Positions 22,771-33,945 of a stretch of 50,488 nt of DNA are shown here, one piece after another; the first letter of the stretch is position 1, and each line of letters opens with the position of its first letter. A program made the position numbers and the translations under genes. Under the pieces are notes generated by a model. That model searched no databases. It saw only the letters and a list, made by a program, of their open reading frames with translations, and was not told where the DNA came from. The DNA comes from Gnetum montanum. Its lineage: Eukaryota > Streptophyta > Gnetopsida > Gnetales > Gnetaceae. The stretch spans positions 1 to 50,488 of the forward strand of contig MNCI01005925.1 in NCBI GenBank assembly GCA_015680685.1. Direction: 5' to 3'.

Positions 22771-23165
22771 CTAGGTGGCAAATAGATGTGGTGGTACGTT
22801 TAAAGCTAGTGTGGCTAATGCATCGACTACAGTGTTCTCATTACACGACACATGTTGGATGTCAGTCATCATGAATTGTTTCAGGATATCTTTAGCCATA
22901 TTGTAGTAGGGCTGTAGATGCAAAACTTTGTAGGTGTAGACCCCTGTGATTTGATTGATGACGAGCATCGAATTGCCTCATATTGCTAGGTGTTGAACAT
23001 TGAGTTCCCTAGCTGTTAACAATTCCCTGAGGAGCCCCTCGTACTCTACCACATTGTTTGTACAAGGAAATGCTAGGTGATAAGCCAATGGGTGAACATC
23101 TTCAGGGGAGAGCGTAATGACGGTGGTGGAACTACTGCCTCTGGTAGTCAAAGCTCCATCGAAGT
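22771..23165 (-). pseudogene. Archaeal-type RNase H domain (second RNase H)
   Basis: Begins with HYFDGAL and continues with NNVVEYEGLLREL, GNSMLVINQITG, and NTVVDALATLAL. This order fits RNase HI of the archaeal type (Asp-Glu-Asp-Asp), which Tat elements carry in addition to the RT-linked RNase H. The third site, normally G-D-S, reads G-N-S here, which would disable catalysis. A TGA precedes that motif. It lies directly between the standard RNase H and integrase, the diagnostic Tat position. Confidence 0.88.
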
Positions 23166-24740
23166 AATGTGGCTTCGAGGCCTATTGATACAAGGCTTAA
23201 ACTATGTATATATTCATCAAGAAACTCAGGATCTATCATGGCTTGATCATTAATAGGTGATGTCACAAGTTGATCAGCTATGACCTGGCCTTTCGTGGAT
23301 GATTGGCTGATGTAGTGCAAGTTAAAATCTACTATGATGGCCTTCCAGCGGGCTATCCGACTGCTCTCGTATAAATTGTTTGTGATGGTCTTCAGGATGT
23401 TTTTATTGAAAATTATGTTGACTTGGCTATGGAAAAGATAGTGTCTACATTTTTTTAGTGTGAATACCAATGCCAAACAATTATTCTCTACTTCATTGTA
23501 CCTTGTTTGGTACACAAACAGAGCGTGACTTAGATAATAGATAGGGATTTTTGATCTGTCGTCCCTCCTTTGGCACAACAACGTAGCTATAGACACATCT
23601 GAACTTTCCAGATAAATGTAAAAAGGTTGATCCCTTTGTAGTGGGAAAACCGTTGGTAGATGTAGTAGCTCTTCTTTTAGATCGTCAAGCACACACTGAC
23701 AGTTCTTGGTCCACTTGAATTTAACCCCTTTCTTAAGCAAATGTTGCATGGGGTGTAACTTCTCTATTAACTTTGAGATGACTTGCTTGATGAATTGCAA
23801 CCTTCCCTACAACCCACATAGTTCTTTGAGGTTTGTAGGTGGTGCTAGTTTAACGATGGCTTTAACCTTATCGGGGTCAACTCAGATGCTAGCCTCCAAA
23901 ACCACAAACCCCAACATGCATCCGATTTTAACTTCAAATACGCATTTCTTAGGTTGAGCCATAGGTCATGCCTAAGACATCGTTTAAGGATTAACTCTAG
24001 GTCTTCTATGTGATCTTCTGGCTTCCTAGATTTGACAACTATATCGTCTATGTAGTTGTTCAATCTTTCTAAGAGGTAATCTCTAAAGATGTATGTCATG
24101 GCACGTTGATAAGTTGCTCTAGCATTTTCTAACTCGAAAGGCATCATGGTGTAACAGAAAGTTTTCAAGGGGGTCATAAAAGTTGTGGTAAATTGATTTT
24201 CTAGGTTGATGCGAATTTGATTATAGCCTGAAAACCCATCCATAAAGGATAGTAACGTGTGGCCTACTATTGTATCGATAAGTTGGTCGATACTCGGCAA
24301 TGGGAAGTTGTCTTTAATCATTTCCTTGTTCATATCGCGGAAGTCTATATAGATGCATATTCCTCCTATTTTCTTAGAGACAACTACGATGTTTGACACC
24401 CAATCCGAGTAATCAACCACATGGATGAAACCAGCTTGATATAACTTAGTAATTTCATCACACACTGCCAACATGATTTCAGGCTTAATCTTCCATGCTT
24501 TCTATCTAACCTCTCTAATACTCAGGTCTAACATGATGTTGTGCTATATTAGTCATGGTTCTAACCCTGGCATGTCTTTGTACAACCATGCAAACATCAC
24601 AATGTTATCTTGGAGCACTCGAAGTATGTCATTTTGCATTTTTTGGTCAAGGAGAGAACTAACCTTCAGAGTTTTGCCCTCCCCTTTGCGCGTAACTACA
24701 AAAACCTCAGTGAGGAAATCCTCGGTCACATCACTAGCCT
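23166..24740 (-). pseudogene. Reverse transcriptase and RNase H of Tat pol
   Basis: The RT frame (23845-24474) shows KLYQAGFIHVVDYSDWVSN, FRDMNKEMIKDNFPLP, LLSFMDGFSGYNQIRI and the catalytic NYIDDIVVKSRK at about 24035-24061. A frameshift near 23900 moves the product to a second frame (23132-23800), which carries the connection region and RNase H (FYIYLESSDVSIATLLCQ, RYNEVENNCLALVFTLKKC). In the usual first RNase H motif the aspartate position reads E-S-S-D, so the site is altered. Upstream, 24480-24740 holds linker sequence interrupted by stops. Confidence 0.9.
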
Positions 24741-24753
24741 CCAGGTCTAGGGT

Positions 24754-24957
24754 TCAGGCCAAATTTTCTAGCCAATTTGGGGATATTTTTGAGGTTGTTA
24801 TGGTTATGTTGTAGAGGGAAGCGTCAGTTCCTATCAGTGTTAGGTTGAGTGGTCTAACAATTTTCCCGCATGAGCCTATTAGGGCTAGGGGTGCAAGTAA
24901 AGCTGCGTCCATTTGCGAATTGACCTGCAAAGCTGCCAAAAATGAAGGTTGTTTCAT
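24754..24957 (-). pseudogene. Start of the Tat pol segment upstream of RT
   Basis: A minus-strand frame of 67 codons starting with MKQPSFLAALQVNSQMD. It runs into the RT linker after one stop. No domain is recognised, but it marks the pol-side edge of the 5.4 kb region that separates protease from RT. Confidence 0.5.
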
Positions 24958-25375
24958 TTTTTTTGCTGATATGTTGTAATGATAAAAGGTTTTCTTGTTT
25001 TAGTAATATGTGTTAAAGAGGTTGCCAGTTTAAGGTCTTAGCAGACCATCATAATATGCCTAGTTTGTAAGGAAGCGTGAGCCCAATTTCCTAGATGTTA
25101 GCGTAAAACTTTTGTGAACTATGATGAAAGGTGTAACGTGGCATGTCTAGCATGTCAAAATAGCTAAATTAGAATTTTTTGTAGATTGTAGTTAATGCAA
25201 CCGGATTACGAGATGATAAGCTACATGTTAGTTTAGGGTCTTTTCGAACAGCAATTCATGTGATATCTACGAGATTAATGTTGCGATCTTCATGCTTCAT
25301 GTCGCACTGACATACCTACATTTTAGGAAATTTCTGCATCGATCGGACATGAAAATAGTCAGTTTCAATGACTTC

Positions 25376-25385
25376 ATTTATAAAT
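25376..25385 (+). promoter_or_regulatory. TATA-like box of the antisense gene
   Basis: ATTTATAAAT lies about 120 bp upstream of the ATG at 25504, a plausible plant core promoter distance. Its role is inferred from position. Confidence 0.4.
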
Positions 25386-25622
25386 TGATGGTTCATCCTC
25401 AAGGAAAATTGTAAACATTGCGAATTTGATTTAAGCTATAGTGGAAGGAAAGCGGAAGGAAGGCACAAGCAGACAACTTTGCGAAGGTTGTTCAGTTGTA
25501 ACTATGGCACCGAAAACTAAAGGCAAACACATCAAATTAGCGAAGATTGATGAGGTGCAGGAGAGTTTACAACAGGTTTCAAAGGCCACAGTCAAAACTC
25601 AGGAGGCTACTCCACTAGCCTG

Positions 25623-26127
25623 GTAGGTCATCTTTTACTCTCCTGCATGATTGTTATTTTCATTGTTCTTTCATCGTAATTGTATATGTTCTGGAGATGT
25701 TTATTGTGTTTGGGCATTGATACCTAGTTGCGCTGGATAAGCTATTGTAGTTTTTAATATTACCCTTATCTTCATTGTCAAAGACAGACCTTGCACTGCT
25801 GCAAGGGTTTGGGGTGACCTCAGGCAATACTATGCAAACGCAATGCATAACTAGATGTGCCCAGGTATTGTACCATTATGTAGTATAAGTAGGATTCTAT
25901 TGTCTCACCCAAAATGGTTACATGTTACGTTAGGGTAATATGCGATGTTACTTTCATTGCTATTGTCAGGGACAGACCTTGTGTCGTCGCAAGGGTTTGA
26001 GCGATTTTAGTAATGCATTTCTAGCGTAACCTGCAGTTTTTTGGGAGTTAAGGTAATGGAAACTCTAGTGTTGCGTAATAGATTTTTATGAGCCTTTTTT
26101 TAATCTATTTTGTTCTTATGTCGTTAG
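25623..26127 (+). other. Putative first intron of the antisense gene
   Basis: Opens with GTAGGT after codon 39 and can close at TCGTTAG, where the phase allows exon 2 to read on. It contains a diverged direct repeat: GACAGACCTTG followed by GCAAGGGTTTG at about 25784-25812 and again at about 25971-25999. Joining is predicted, not proven. Confidence 0.45.
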
Positions 26128-28093
26128 TATGTCTACCTCGCTTTTCCTAATGGTAGTGCACTTTATTATAAAGGATTACGCTAAAGCCCATCCTGATCAT
26201 CTTGGACATTGTGGGCGTTCTATGCTGTTTACATGTCCCCGTGGCCAATGTTCCTCATCCTCATGCATGTGTAAAAGAGAAGGTTATTTGGCTCTGAAGA
26301 GGCACATGGGAGTTCTTGCAATTTTTGTTGTGTAATTTCAGTGTAATTATTTGGTTGTATTTACCAGCTGAGACAGCCGCCGCCATTCTGGAGATGCTAC
26401 TGGTTGGATCAACGCAGAGCATCTTGACATTTTTGGTGGATGGCTCAATCGAAATTGTGTGGGTGCTAGACTGCGAATAGAGATTCAAGGGCTTGAGGAA
26501 TTTATCTTGGATCTAGGAGATGCCCAGGTTTGAGTGTTATCACGCCTACAACACCCTGTTCGTGGCTTGACATCCTACGACCTACTTCCAGAATCCACCT
26601 GGCATTGTGTATTATGTAGGTGGGTGAGTGTGTCCACAGCATTATGATGTGCTAACCATTGTCCGAATTTGTGTCAAATGTAAACAATTATCTACATTCT
26701 ATGGTGTAGGTTTTTTATCAATAAGGATGGTCTCCAGGGTGATACAGATACGTTATCTGTGGTTGAAATGGCCATAAAGGAGTTCACTTCTATTAGCAAT
26801 GTACATGCTAGTGTTATGGGATAACTAGAACTTGAAATCCCACATTACCCTACTCGCTATGTCAAATTTTTCACTAAGTGACTTTGGATCGTCCTCTCAC
26901 TGTCATAGACGTGCAAGAGAAAATCCCATTGTTTCCTTCACCCTTCAAACGTGGTAAATTACGCTATGGTGGTCCATTGTACAATCTTACGATAGAGTCA
27001 TTTTATTTTTTTGTATTGTCTAAACCATTGTTTTATGTTCATAGTTAGGGAATCACAGGAGGTCACAGTTATAGCTTCCGGGCGTGAAGCGAGCAGTCTC
27101 TTTTTTTGTTTTGGCGACATAAAAGAAGCACAACGTTGGTTCAGCCATAGTGCGGTCCCAGTTGTTTTAACCAATAACCTCTGGGATGCTAGACTAATGG
27201 AGTTATTTTTGGCTGTAACCCAAAACCTCACCACTACTGAAATTCTAACCATAGTTAACTCCTTCAGCGCAGACGCCGAGCATCTCTACATTCACGTGCG
27301 TAACATGCGTGTAAGCTTTGATATTGAAGCTTGACTATTCGCTGACTTTTTTGGTGTTCCCTCTTATAGCCTTCCAGTAGAAGAAAAATCAAAGAGGAGT
27401 TCTAAGCACCAAAAGAAGATAGAGGAGTGGCTAGGGGTTAAAAAGGAAGCGAAAGGAATCCTTACTGAAAAAATCCAGTTGGAGGTGGCTCATACCATTT
27501 ATCCCCTCTTTCGAGCCCGTGGCTTCCCCAAGTTGCTCTCCTAGGGAATAATCCTTACCATAGAGTAGGCTCAGGTCATGTGGGAGGTTATGGAGGAGGG
27601 AACATGGTATAATTAGACCAGCTACTTCGTGAAAGGCCTGCAGGCTGAAATGGTCAAGCTTCATAAGAGCTTGAGTCCCACTTCAACGTGCATTTCACCT
27701 TCTTTATAGCCTACTTTCGAAATTTTGCCAAATTCTTGGTGATTCATAGGGATGGAATCTGGGTGCAGCAAGATCGTAACTAGATTTCCAGACCATGGAT
27801 TTCCCAAGTTTTCGGCACCACCCGATCGCAAGATCCCCCTGAAGGTATCGAGGATTCGCTTTCACTTATGACTATAGATCTGGTGGCACCTCGTCTGTGG
27901 GGCCAAGATAGCATGGGTGGAGCACTCCCTTCTTACACCGGTAGTGTGTCGAGGGGGAAATGCCTAGCAAAAGAACTAGTAAGTTCATCAGTCCAGCGGA
28001 AAAAACTTCATCTAGCCGTGGAGTCTCTTGGTCTGACTGATGTAGAGAGAAAGAGGCTACGAATTGAATTTCATAGGAATAGCCCCCCAGCTG

Positions 28094-28178
28094 GTAAGTA
28101 GAGGGATGTGTAATTAGTTTATATATGTATTACGTTGTGTATAGACGTGGTGTCATGTAGCGTTTTTAAATGTTTCAG
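28094..28178 (+). other. Canonical 85 bp phase-1 intron
   Basis: Donor CTG/GTAAGT and acceptor TGTTTCAG/CT. It ends after one base of a codon, and the next exon resumes with two, keeping the frame open on both sides. Confidence 0.75.
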
Positions 28179-28400
28179 CTAACTATGTTCTGATAGACAA
28201 AGGGAAAAATGTAGAGAAGTTGACCCCTGAAATAGGAGAAATAGTCATATGGCGTGAAGAAGGGGCCCCAAGTTTGGAAAAAGAGGCCCCTATTAGTAAT
28301 GTAGGTGGCACAAAAGTTCCCGTGCCTGAAGAAGAGATGGAAGTAGAGGATGCTGAGGTTCTTTTAGATGAACTGGGAAAAGAGAAGCAGTTTGTCATTG

Positions 28401-28541
28401 GTGAGTTTGACTTTTCCTCGTAGGAAAATCTTCACGTTACTACCTTTGAGGGTTTCGTTGAGTTGAGTTTTGCGTTATCATAATGTCACGATTGTCTTTT
28501 ATGTTTACCGTACTATGTCTGACTCATGTTTGTTCGCATAG
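28401..28541 (+). other. Canonical 141 bp phase-1 intron
   Basis: Donor ATTG/GTGAGT and acceptor TTCGCATAG. The flanking frames are open and in phase, except for one stop (TAG) in the following exon. Confidence 0.7.
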
Positions 28542-28682
28542 TAGGCACTTCTAACGATGGCACCGTGCCTTTGTCAGCCGCACCAACTCAACATTAGGGT
28601 GAGATTCCTGATAAATTCACCTTCATGGAAGGTATCGCGAATGATATGATTGGCCGTCTAGAGCGAATTGACCTTGAGATTG

Positions 28683-28770
28683 GTACGTGAGTGTTATAAC
28701 ACAGGGATTGTTGGAATTACTAGATTGTATTATTTTTTTGTTGCATCTAACTGTTATTTTTATGTTACAG
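28683..28770 (+). other. Canonical 88 bp phase-1 intron
   Basis: Donor ATTG/GTACGT and acceptor TATGTTACAG. It leads into the longest open exon (28771 onward), in phase. Confidence 0.75.
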
Positions 28771-29591
28771 GACCTCACCGCAAATGGGATCCCAAAGAGC
28801 CCGTTGACCTAGACACTATCCTTGAACCCTCACCGGAGCTGACCAAAGTACCACGTAGCCTTTACGATGAAATGTGTAAGTGTGCGTTATGCTCAACCCG
28901 CTCTTTATGGGAGTGTCAGAACATCAACGAAGGTATTTGGAAGAGGTTGCAGAAAGCAAAAAAGGAGAAGATGTTCCTAATTGGCAGGGTTGAGGACCTG
29001 GAGTCTCGAAATGAATTTTTGATAGCTCGGGATACCAATGATGAGAATTGGTGGACAGCTGTAATCGACTATGCCCGTTATTGGACGATTGTTAGAAACA
29101 ACGTCCAAGCCAGTCGTGAGCTCATAGAGCAACGGATGCAAATGAATCTCTTAACCCATAAGAACCAAGACTGAAAGGGTTTCAGTGCGAGGGTTTAGGC
29201 ATGGGGGTAGGCACAAAAGGATCACAAGCATGTGTATAAGCGTGAATGTGCTACCTATCGCCAACATTACAGGGAGTCTGTTGTTGAAGCGTGGTCCCTA
29301 TAGCTGTTTCTCGATGTCATCAGTGCTTCTGGAGCATACAAAAAGTTTCAGGAGAAAGTGCCAGTAAGTGCCTCTCCAGAGAGAGAAATGACCCTCCCTG
29401 GCCAGGAGACCACTGTCCCTTCCTTCTTCCTTGAACCACCCCGATGGACTCCTATGGAGAAGGGGAAGGTTAAAGCTGGAACTAATCTAGGAGATGGCAT
29501 TTGATCTAAGCTTACCGAGGACAAGATCATGCAATGCCTGTGGGTTGGTTTGGAACAAATTCCTTTCGCTGCTGATGTAGGACCATCATAG

Positions 29592-29670
29592 GTAAGTTGT
29601 AGCACTATTGCATTCTGGTTATGCATAGTTTCGGTAGCAAGGCTAACATGCGTTTCATGTCAAATCGTAG
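29592..29670 (+). other. Canonical 79 bp phase-0 intron
   Basis: Donor TAG/GTAAGT and acceptor AAATCGTAG. The codon before the donor is TAG, which a single C-to-T change from the usual CAG/GTAAGT would explain. The acidic last exon follows in frame. Confidence 0.65.
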
Positions 29671-29832
29671 GATCGACATAAAGAGGATCCTCATGAGGAT
29701 GAGCGTAATGGAGATGAAGGTCCTCATGAAGAGGGTTTTCATGAGGAGGAGCGTACTGAAGATGATGGTCCTCATGAAGAAGGTCTTCATGAGGAGGAGC
29801 GTAATGAAGATATCAAAGCCATTTCGTGCTAG
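29671..29832 (+). pseudogene. Last exon of the antisense gene with 48 bp acidic repeats
   Basis: An open 53-codon exon made of units of the type GPHEEG-HEEER-ED. Two clean 48 bp (16-residue) repeats plus a diverged first one are present. It ends in TAG at 29830-29832. The coding tail already lies in the first partial unit of the 86 bp repeat array, and AATAAA follows at 29852-29857. Confidence 0.75.
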
Positions 29833-30112
29833 GCCATCGTAAGCATAAATGAATAAAAAAAATTGCTAGTTTTAGGCCATAGTGGGCCATAAATAGTTTA
29901 AGGCCATTTCGAGCCGTGGCATCATGAGTGTAAACTAATAAACAAAATTGCTAGTTTTAGGTCATAGTGGGCCGTAAATAGTTTAAGGCCATTTCAGGCC
30001 ATGTCATCGTAAGTGTCAATGGTGTAAATTATGATTACCAGTTTTAGGTCGTAGCAGGCCACAAATAGTTTAAGGCCATTTCGAGCCATGTCATCGTAAG
30101 CGTGATAATGAC
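29814..30112. repeat. Tandem array of ~86 bp units bordering the antisense gene
   Basis: A partial unit and three units start near 29865, 29950 and 30037. Each has a GTTTTAGGYCRTAG-GGCC part and a GTTTAAGGCCATTTC part. The first half resembles the ~30 bp repeats of the 3' UTR (21010-21430), so the two arrays probably share an origin. Confidence 0.8.
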
Positions 30113-30419
30113 AATGTTGAAAGAAAGACTGTAAATTGCATAATAATAAACAACATGGACCAATGTAACATGTCAAGCCAACGTGTTCATTTACAAGCTC
30201 CGTAGCCACTTCTTAATTATTTTTTGTTTGGTGACGTGTATGGACAAGGAGGTTTATGACTCCATTCTTCTACGCCACCATATTCATCTTGAAAAGGTAG
30301 TTCAACCAAAATCAAGTTGTCATCAGCCACTGTTTTGGCCTATTCAAGCATTGGGACTGGAGACTGATCCTCGGGGGTCTCAATTTATAAACCTTGTTCT
30401 GTTTCTACATTATTAACAA
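30113..30419. other. Spacer between the repeat array and protease
   Basis: No recognised motif. Part of it (30290-30419) is alignable with 41720-41850 next to the protease of the other minus-strand Tat-like element, so this is native element sequence rather than part of the antisense gene. Confidence 0.45.
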
Positions 30420-30780
30420 CTTGAGAGATTGTTTTATCACCATAGATGATCACTTCCCCTCCTACGTAGGGCAAATGGATCTCTTAATGGATGGGTGATG
30501 AAAATGCACTTAGTTGAGCCAAGCAGGACCTCCCCAAGATTAAGTTGAAACCAGGCATCTCCTCGACGACGATAAATACTAAGTCTGTGGGGAATTCGTC
30601 CCCTGCTACAAAGTTAATACGTTCTATTCCTTTAACTTGCACTTGTGTCCCATTGAATGACTTTAAACATGACGTTGTCGTGGGACTGATCTAGTCGATC
30701 AAACCCAGCTTATCCACTATGGGGTATGGAATGACATTGGCAGCTGCCTCGTCATCTACGTGTACTCTCTAGATTTGGTA
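30420..30780 (-). pseudogene. Aspartic protease domain of the Tat element
   Basis: Would process the polyprotein. The active-site block reads VHVDDEAAANVIPYPIVDKL, where the aspartate is kept but the expected glycine of D-x-G is glutamate. Downstream are KSFNGTQVQVKGIERI, TDLVFIVVEEMPGFNLILGRS (the ILGR block) and EIHLPYVGGEVIIYGDKT. The related element at 41830-42210 has the same D-D-E-A. The frame continues from gag, with stops just before and after the active-site block. Confidence 0.82.
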
Positions 30781-33700
30781 TTGGCCAACTTGGATAGTGA
30801 TGAACATAGGCGCTGTTTTCACTTGACCCTTTTCTGGGTCATCCTTAATGGATTTTTCATGAACCGTTAGTAAGGAAGGCCGGGGTTGTTTAGCAGTCAG
30901 GGGAAGCATGATGGAGTGGATTTCTTCTTCATCCACTGGCAGGCTCTCATCAACAGGTATGGACAATAACATGTGAACCATGGCCTCACGATGCTTTTGT
31001 GATGTCATCAGCAAGTTGTAGAGGCTCAACGTTGCATTTTTTTGTTTAAGAGCCTTCTTAACTTGCGTAAAAGCATCGAGGAGATCGCGTCCACAATCTA
31101 GTTTTTTGTCACCCTTATCTTCTTCCATTCGTTCCAGGAGATGAATCTCTTGAGGAGGAAAAATTTTTGGTTGAGGGATACATTTTCTTGGATTGGAAGG
31201 AGATGGTTGCGTTTGTGTAGCATCGTCCTTTTTAGAGGGTGGGGCCAAGGGCACCGAAGCAAGGGGCATAGGCTTGGGAAACCCTAGCGTAAGGTGGTTC
31301 TTAGCTGTATTAGATGTTGTACACCCTTCTCCTTTCCTATTAGGTTGGAATTGGGACGTTGACTTAGAGGGTTATGCCTGCATAGTAGGAGTGATCGATG
31401 GCTTTGGCACCCTGATGACAAAGGGTGCCCTAGGTGTGGGCGCGGACTGGGCCGTGGCTTTATCAATAGTGGGCTGCAGGACGATGGTAGGAGATGGGAC
31501 CCGAAGAATGAAGGGTTGTTTCTGAGCCATGCCCATCGACATTGATGGGCTTGTCATCTGAGGCAAGCGAGGAGGTATATGCAGCACAAAGGGTTGTTTT
31601 GGCTGTGTATGGTCATCACCTCCCATACCCACTACGTTGATAGTGTACCCTACATTATTTGTGTTTAACGGGTCTTGGTACACATGCATGGATTGATTCT
31701 CTAGATGGACCAAACTACCGTTATCAAGGATTAGTTTATCTTGATCAATCATGCATTGAATGTCATCATTCAATGCTTAGTAGTAATCCGTGTCATGGCC
31801 ACACAATTGGTGATAGTCACAGAAACGATCCAGCCCAAAGTTTTTGGGAACTGGTGGTTCGTTTGGCAAGGCCAAGGAGGGGTTCTTGAGCAACTCACAA
31901 TGTCGTCTGTGATGTTTCAAATCTTCCTCGGACACCTTTTTATGTTGAATATGGCTAGTTCCCAGCAATTTCTTCAGAAGTTCTGAAGACTTTACAGGTA
32001 GAGCTGTGTATTTTGAGTGGTCTTTATGCTCAAAATTAGGCTTCGGCTATGGAGGTGCTTCAGGGGCGAATGGATTTTCTTGATCGAAGCTGTTTGAGGT
32101 AGCTGTGGGCTTAGCATACTCTACAAATACTTTCTTGTTATTATTTTTCTTCTTGGCCCCCTCAGCAACTACTGCTACGGTCATTGTCGTATCTTTGCCT
32201 TTGTCTTTACCCTTGCTGTGGAAAGTTTTGTAGATCACATACGCTGGGTCTTTGCTAGCCTCTGTCGCATCTTGAATGCTCTTGGTCTAAGTGAAGGCTT
32301 GTCTGAGGGAGCGGGGAGCGAGGTAATATAACTTAGATTTGATAAAGTCATTAACTGCCCCATTGAGGATTGCCAACAAATGAGCCTCTACGATGGGTTC
32401 ACAGATTTCGTTCAAGGTGGCACTCCATCGCTATATAAACTTTTGGACTGACTCAAGCGGATCTTGCTTGACTCCCATGAGCTGATCCAACATGACTTCT
32501 GGTTTCAGGTTGTATTTGAAATGAGTCACGAATTGAGTTAATAGTTTTTCCAAGGTTGAGATAGAAGAGCATGGGAGTGCTCGATACCAGTCTAAAGCTT
32601 TACCCGTTAGGGACATAGCAAAGACACAGATGATGGTATGGGACCATTATTGCAATAATAGTGACTCTAACCTGAAAGTAACTAGATGGACATTGGGATC
32701 GCCTTCTCCATTGTATTTTGTAAAATGGGGAAGTGGCATCCCAGAAGGTAGTAACAAGATGGGTACTATTAGACTAATAGGGTCATCGTGGTAAAATTCC
32801 ATGACCTGTATTATGTCGAAACTGGTAGCCTTGAGGTATTTAACTAACTTAGTAAGGGTCTGAATAAGCTGGAAGGCTTGATCTAGACCCATAGACAGAG
32901 AGCTTGTTTGTGGAATAGCCATAGGATCCATGCTGGGTGGCAAAATAGGGACGGAAGGTTGGCCTATGTGCAATGTTATCAGGATTGCCCCTGTGGGTTG
33001 TATAGCTTTCTTCATCCACCACCTAGCAAGTGGTGCAGACGAGGTGACAACTACCAATTGTGCTATAGGATATGTTGCTTGCATAGCCGATGGAACAAAC
33101 AATGACCCTATAGTTGGGTTTGCTACTTGCGGGACCTGGTGTTAATGATGAGTGAGATGAGACATCTGCATAGCCTGTGCTACAAGGGATGATGTGTTTG
33201 GAGCCCACCATGCGGTAGTGGCACGTCTTGTTGTGTGAGTTGGGATGAATGTAGGTGTTGTGTGTAATTGTGAAGTAGGTATGGTGTGTACATATGGTGA
33301 CATAGGAGTAGGTATACGATGAGATGGATTAGCCAACTACGACTATAGAGGAATGACTTGTGAAGGGACACCACCCTGGAGGGTAGCTAGAGAGAAAAAA
33401 TGCAGTTGGGACGAGTGCGAGACTCGGTTAACATTAGATAATGTCAAGGGCGTGATGACTATGAATAGTGGATTTACACAAGACGTTGTGGAGGGAGGGG
33501 CCACAGCCACATTAGCGTGACTGCCTTCCTCGAAGTGGGAATCTAGATCGTCCTACTCATCATGAAGTGCTTAATCATGGAACAACTCCTCTTGTTATTT
33601 TGTCGATTCCCTAGTCATAAACATTTGTTCTAAGATCCACTGTTGTTGGTCTGTCAGGTGTATAGTGGTGTCAGGTGAAGGAACAAATTCCTTCCCATTA

Positions 33701-33945
33701 CAGTATATGAACTCGTATTCTCGTTTCTCTTCGAGTTCTTATGGATACATGGGCAAATTTGCTGCCAACTTAGCATAGAGGAAATTATAATGTTCCCTGT
33801 TCTGGGCATGTCCCTCAAGCTCTTTATTTTGGAGCCTGAGGGATCAGCGTGATCGTACCAGACTAGCTAGCGACTCGACCACAGGAGGCGTAACTTGCAG
33901 TGTCCAAGGGTTAGCAGTGTCATTAACGGTGGTTGGTGCAGCCAT
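30781..33945 (-). pseudogene. gag: Gag pseudogene of the Tat element
   Basis: One minus-strand frame of about 1,050 codons starts at an ATG (MAAPTTVNDTANPWTLQV) 250 bp inside the 5' LTR and holds without frameshift to protease, with about 17 nonsense codons. The capsid core is seen as MPLPHFTKYNGEGDPNVHL (about 32740) and MSLTGKALDWYRALP with LLTQFVTHFKYNLKPE (32431-32616). A knuckle-like RFCDYHQLCGHDTDYY follows near 31790-31840. A long Pro/Gln-rich tail precedes protease. It would form the particle and bind RNA. A TGA at codon 34 shows it is not translated now. Confidence 0.88.

Larger units (their letters stand above)
25504..29832 (+). pseudogene. Intron-containing antisense gene inside the Tat element, unrecognised family
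   Basis: Starts MAPKTKGKHIK and can be followed through about nine exons, giving a predicted protein near 1,000 residues. Four introns are well supported: 28094-28178 (GTAAGT/CAG), 28401-28541 (GTGAGT/TAG), 28683-28770 (GTACGT/CAG) and 29592-29670 (GTAAGT/TAG). The first three are phase 1 on both sides, the fourth phase 0. Earlier exons (25504-25622, 26128 to about 26330, about 26377-26527, 26710 to about 27000, 27045-28093) are less certain. Exon 2 has a Cys/His-rich stretch (HCGRSMLFTCPRGQC). The exon at 28771-29591 is charged and helical-looking, and the last exon is acidic and repetitive. In-frame stops and one frameshift near 27660-27672 break it. I do not recognise the family. Confidence 0.72.

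Noticed and set aside
21448-24474. Plus-strand frames overlapping Tat pol (for example 22451-22669 and 23706-23957)
   Set aside because: They are shadows of the minus-strand integrase and RT frames, with no motifs of their own.
27431-27664. Minus-strand 77-codon frame inside the antisense block
   Set aside because: It lies opposite an exon-like plus-strand frame that continues on both sides, and has no Tat-type motif.
27045-28093. Plant mobile domain or putative gypsy-type transposon domain in the antisense gene
   Set aside because: Such domains are known in extra frames of plant gypsy elements, but I could not see their signature residues, so no family is assigned.
30183-33145. Plus-strand frames overlapping Tat gag (for example 31193-31525 and 32930-33145)
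   Set aside because: They lie opposite well-supported gag sequence and show no domain or intron structure, unlike the block at 25504-29832.
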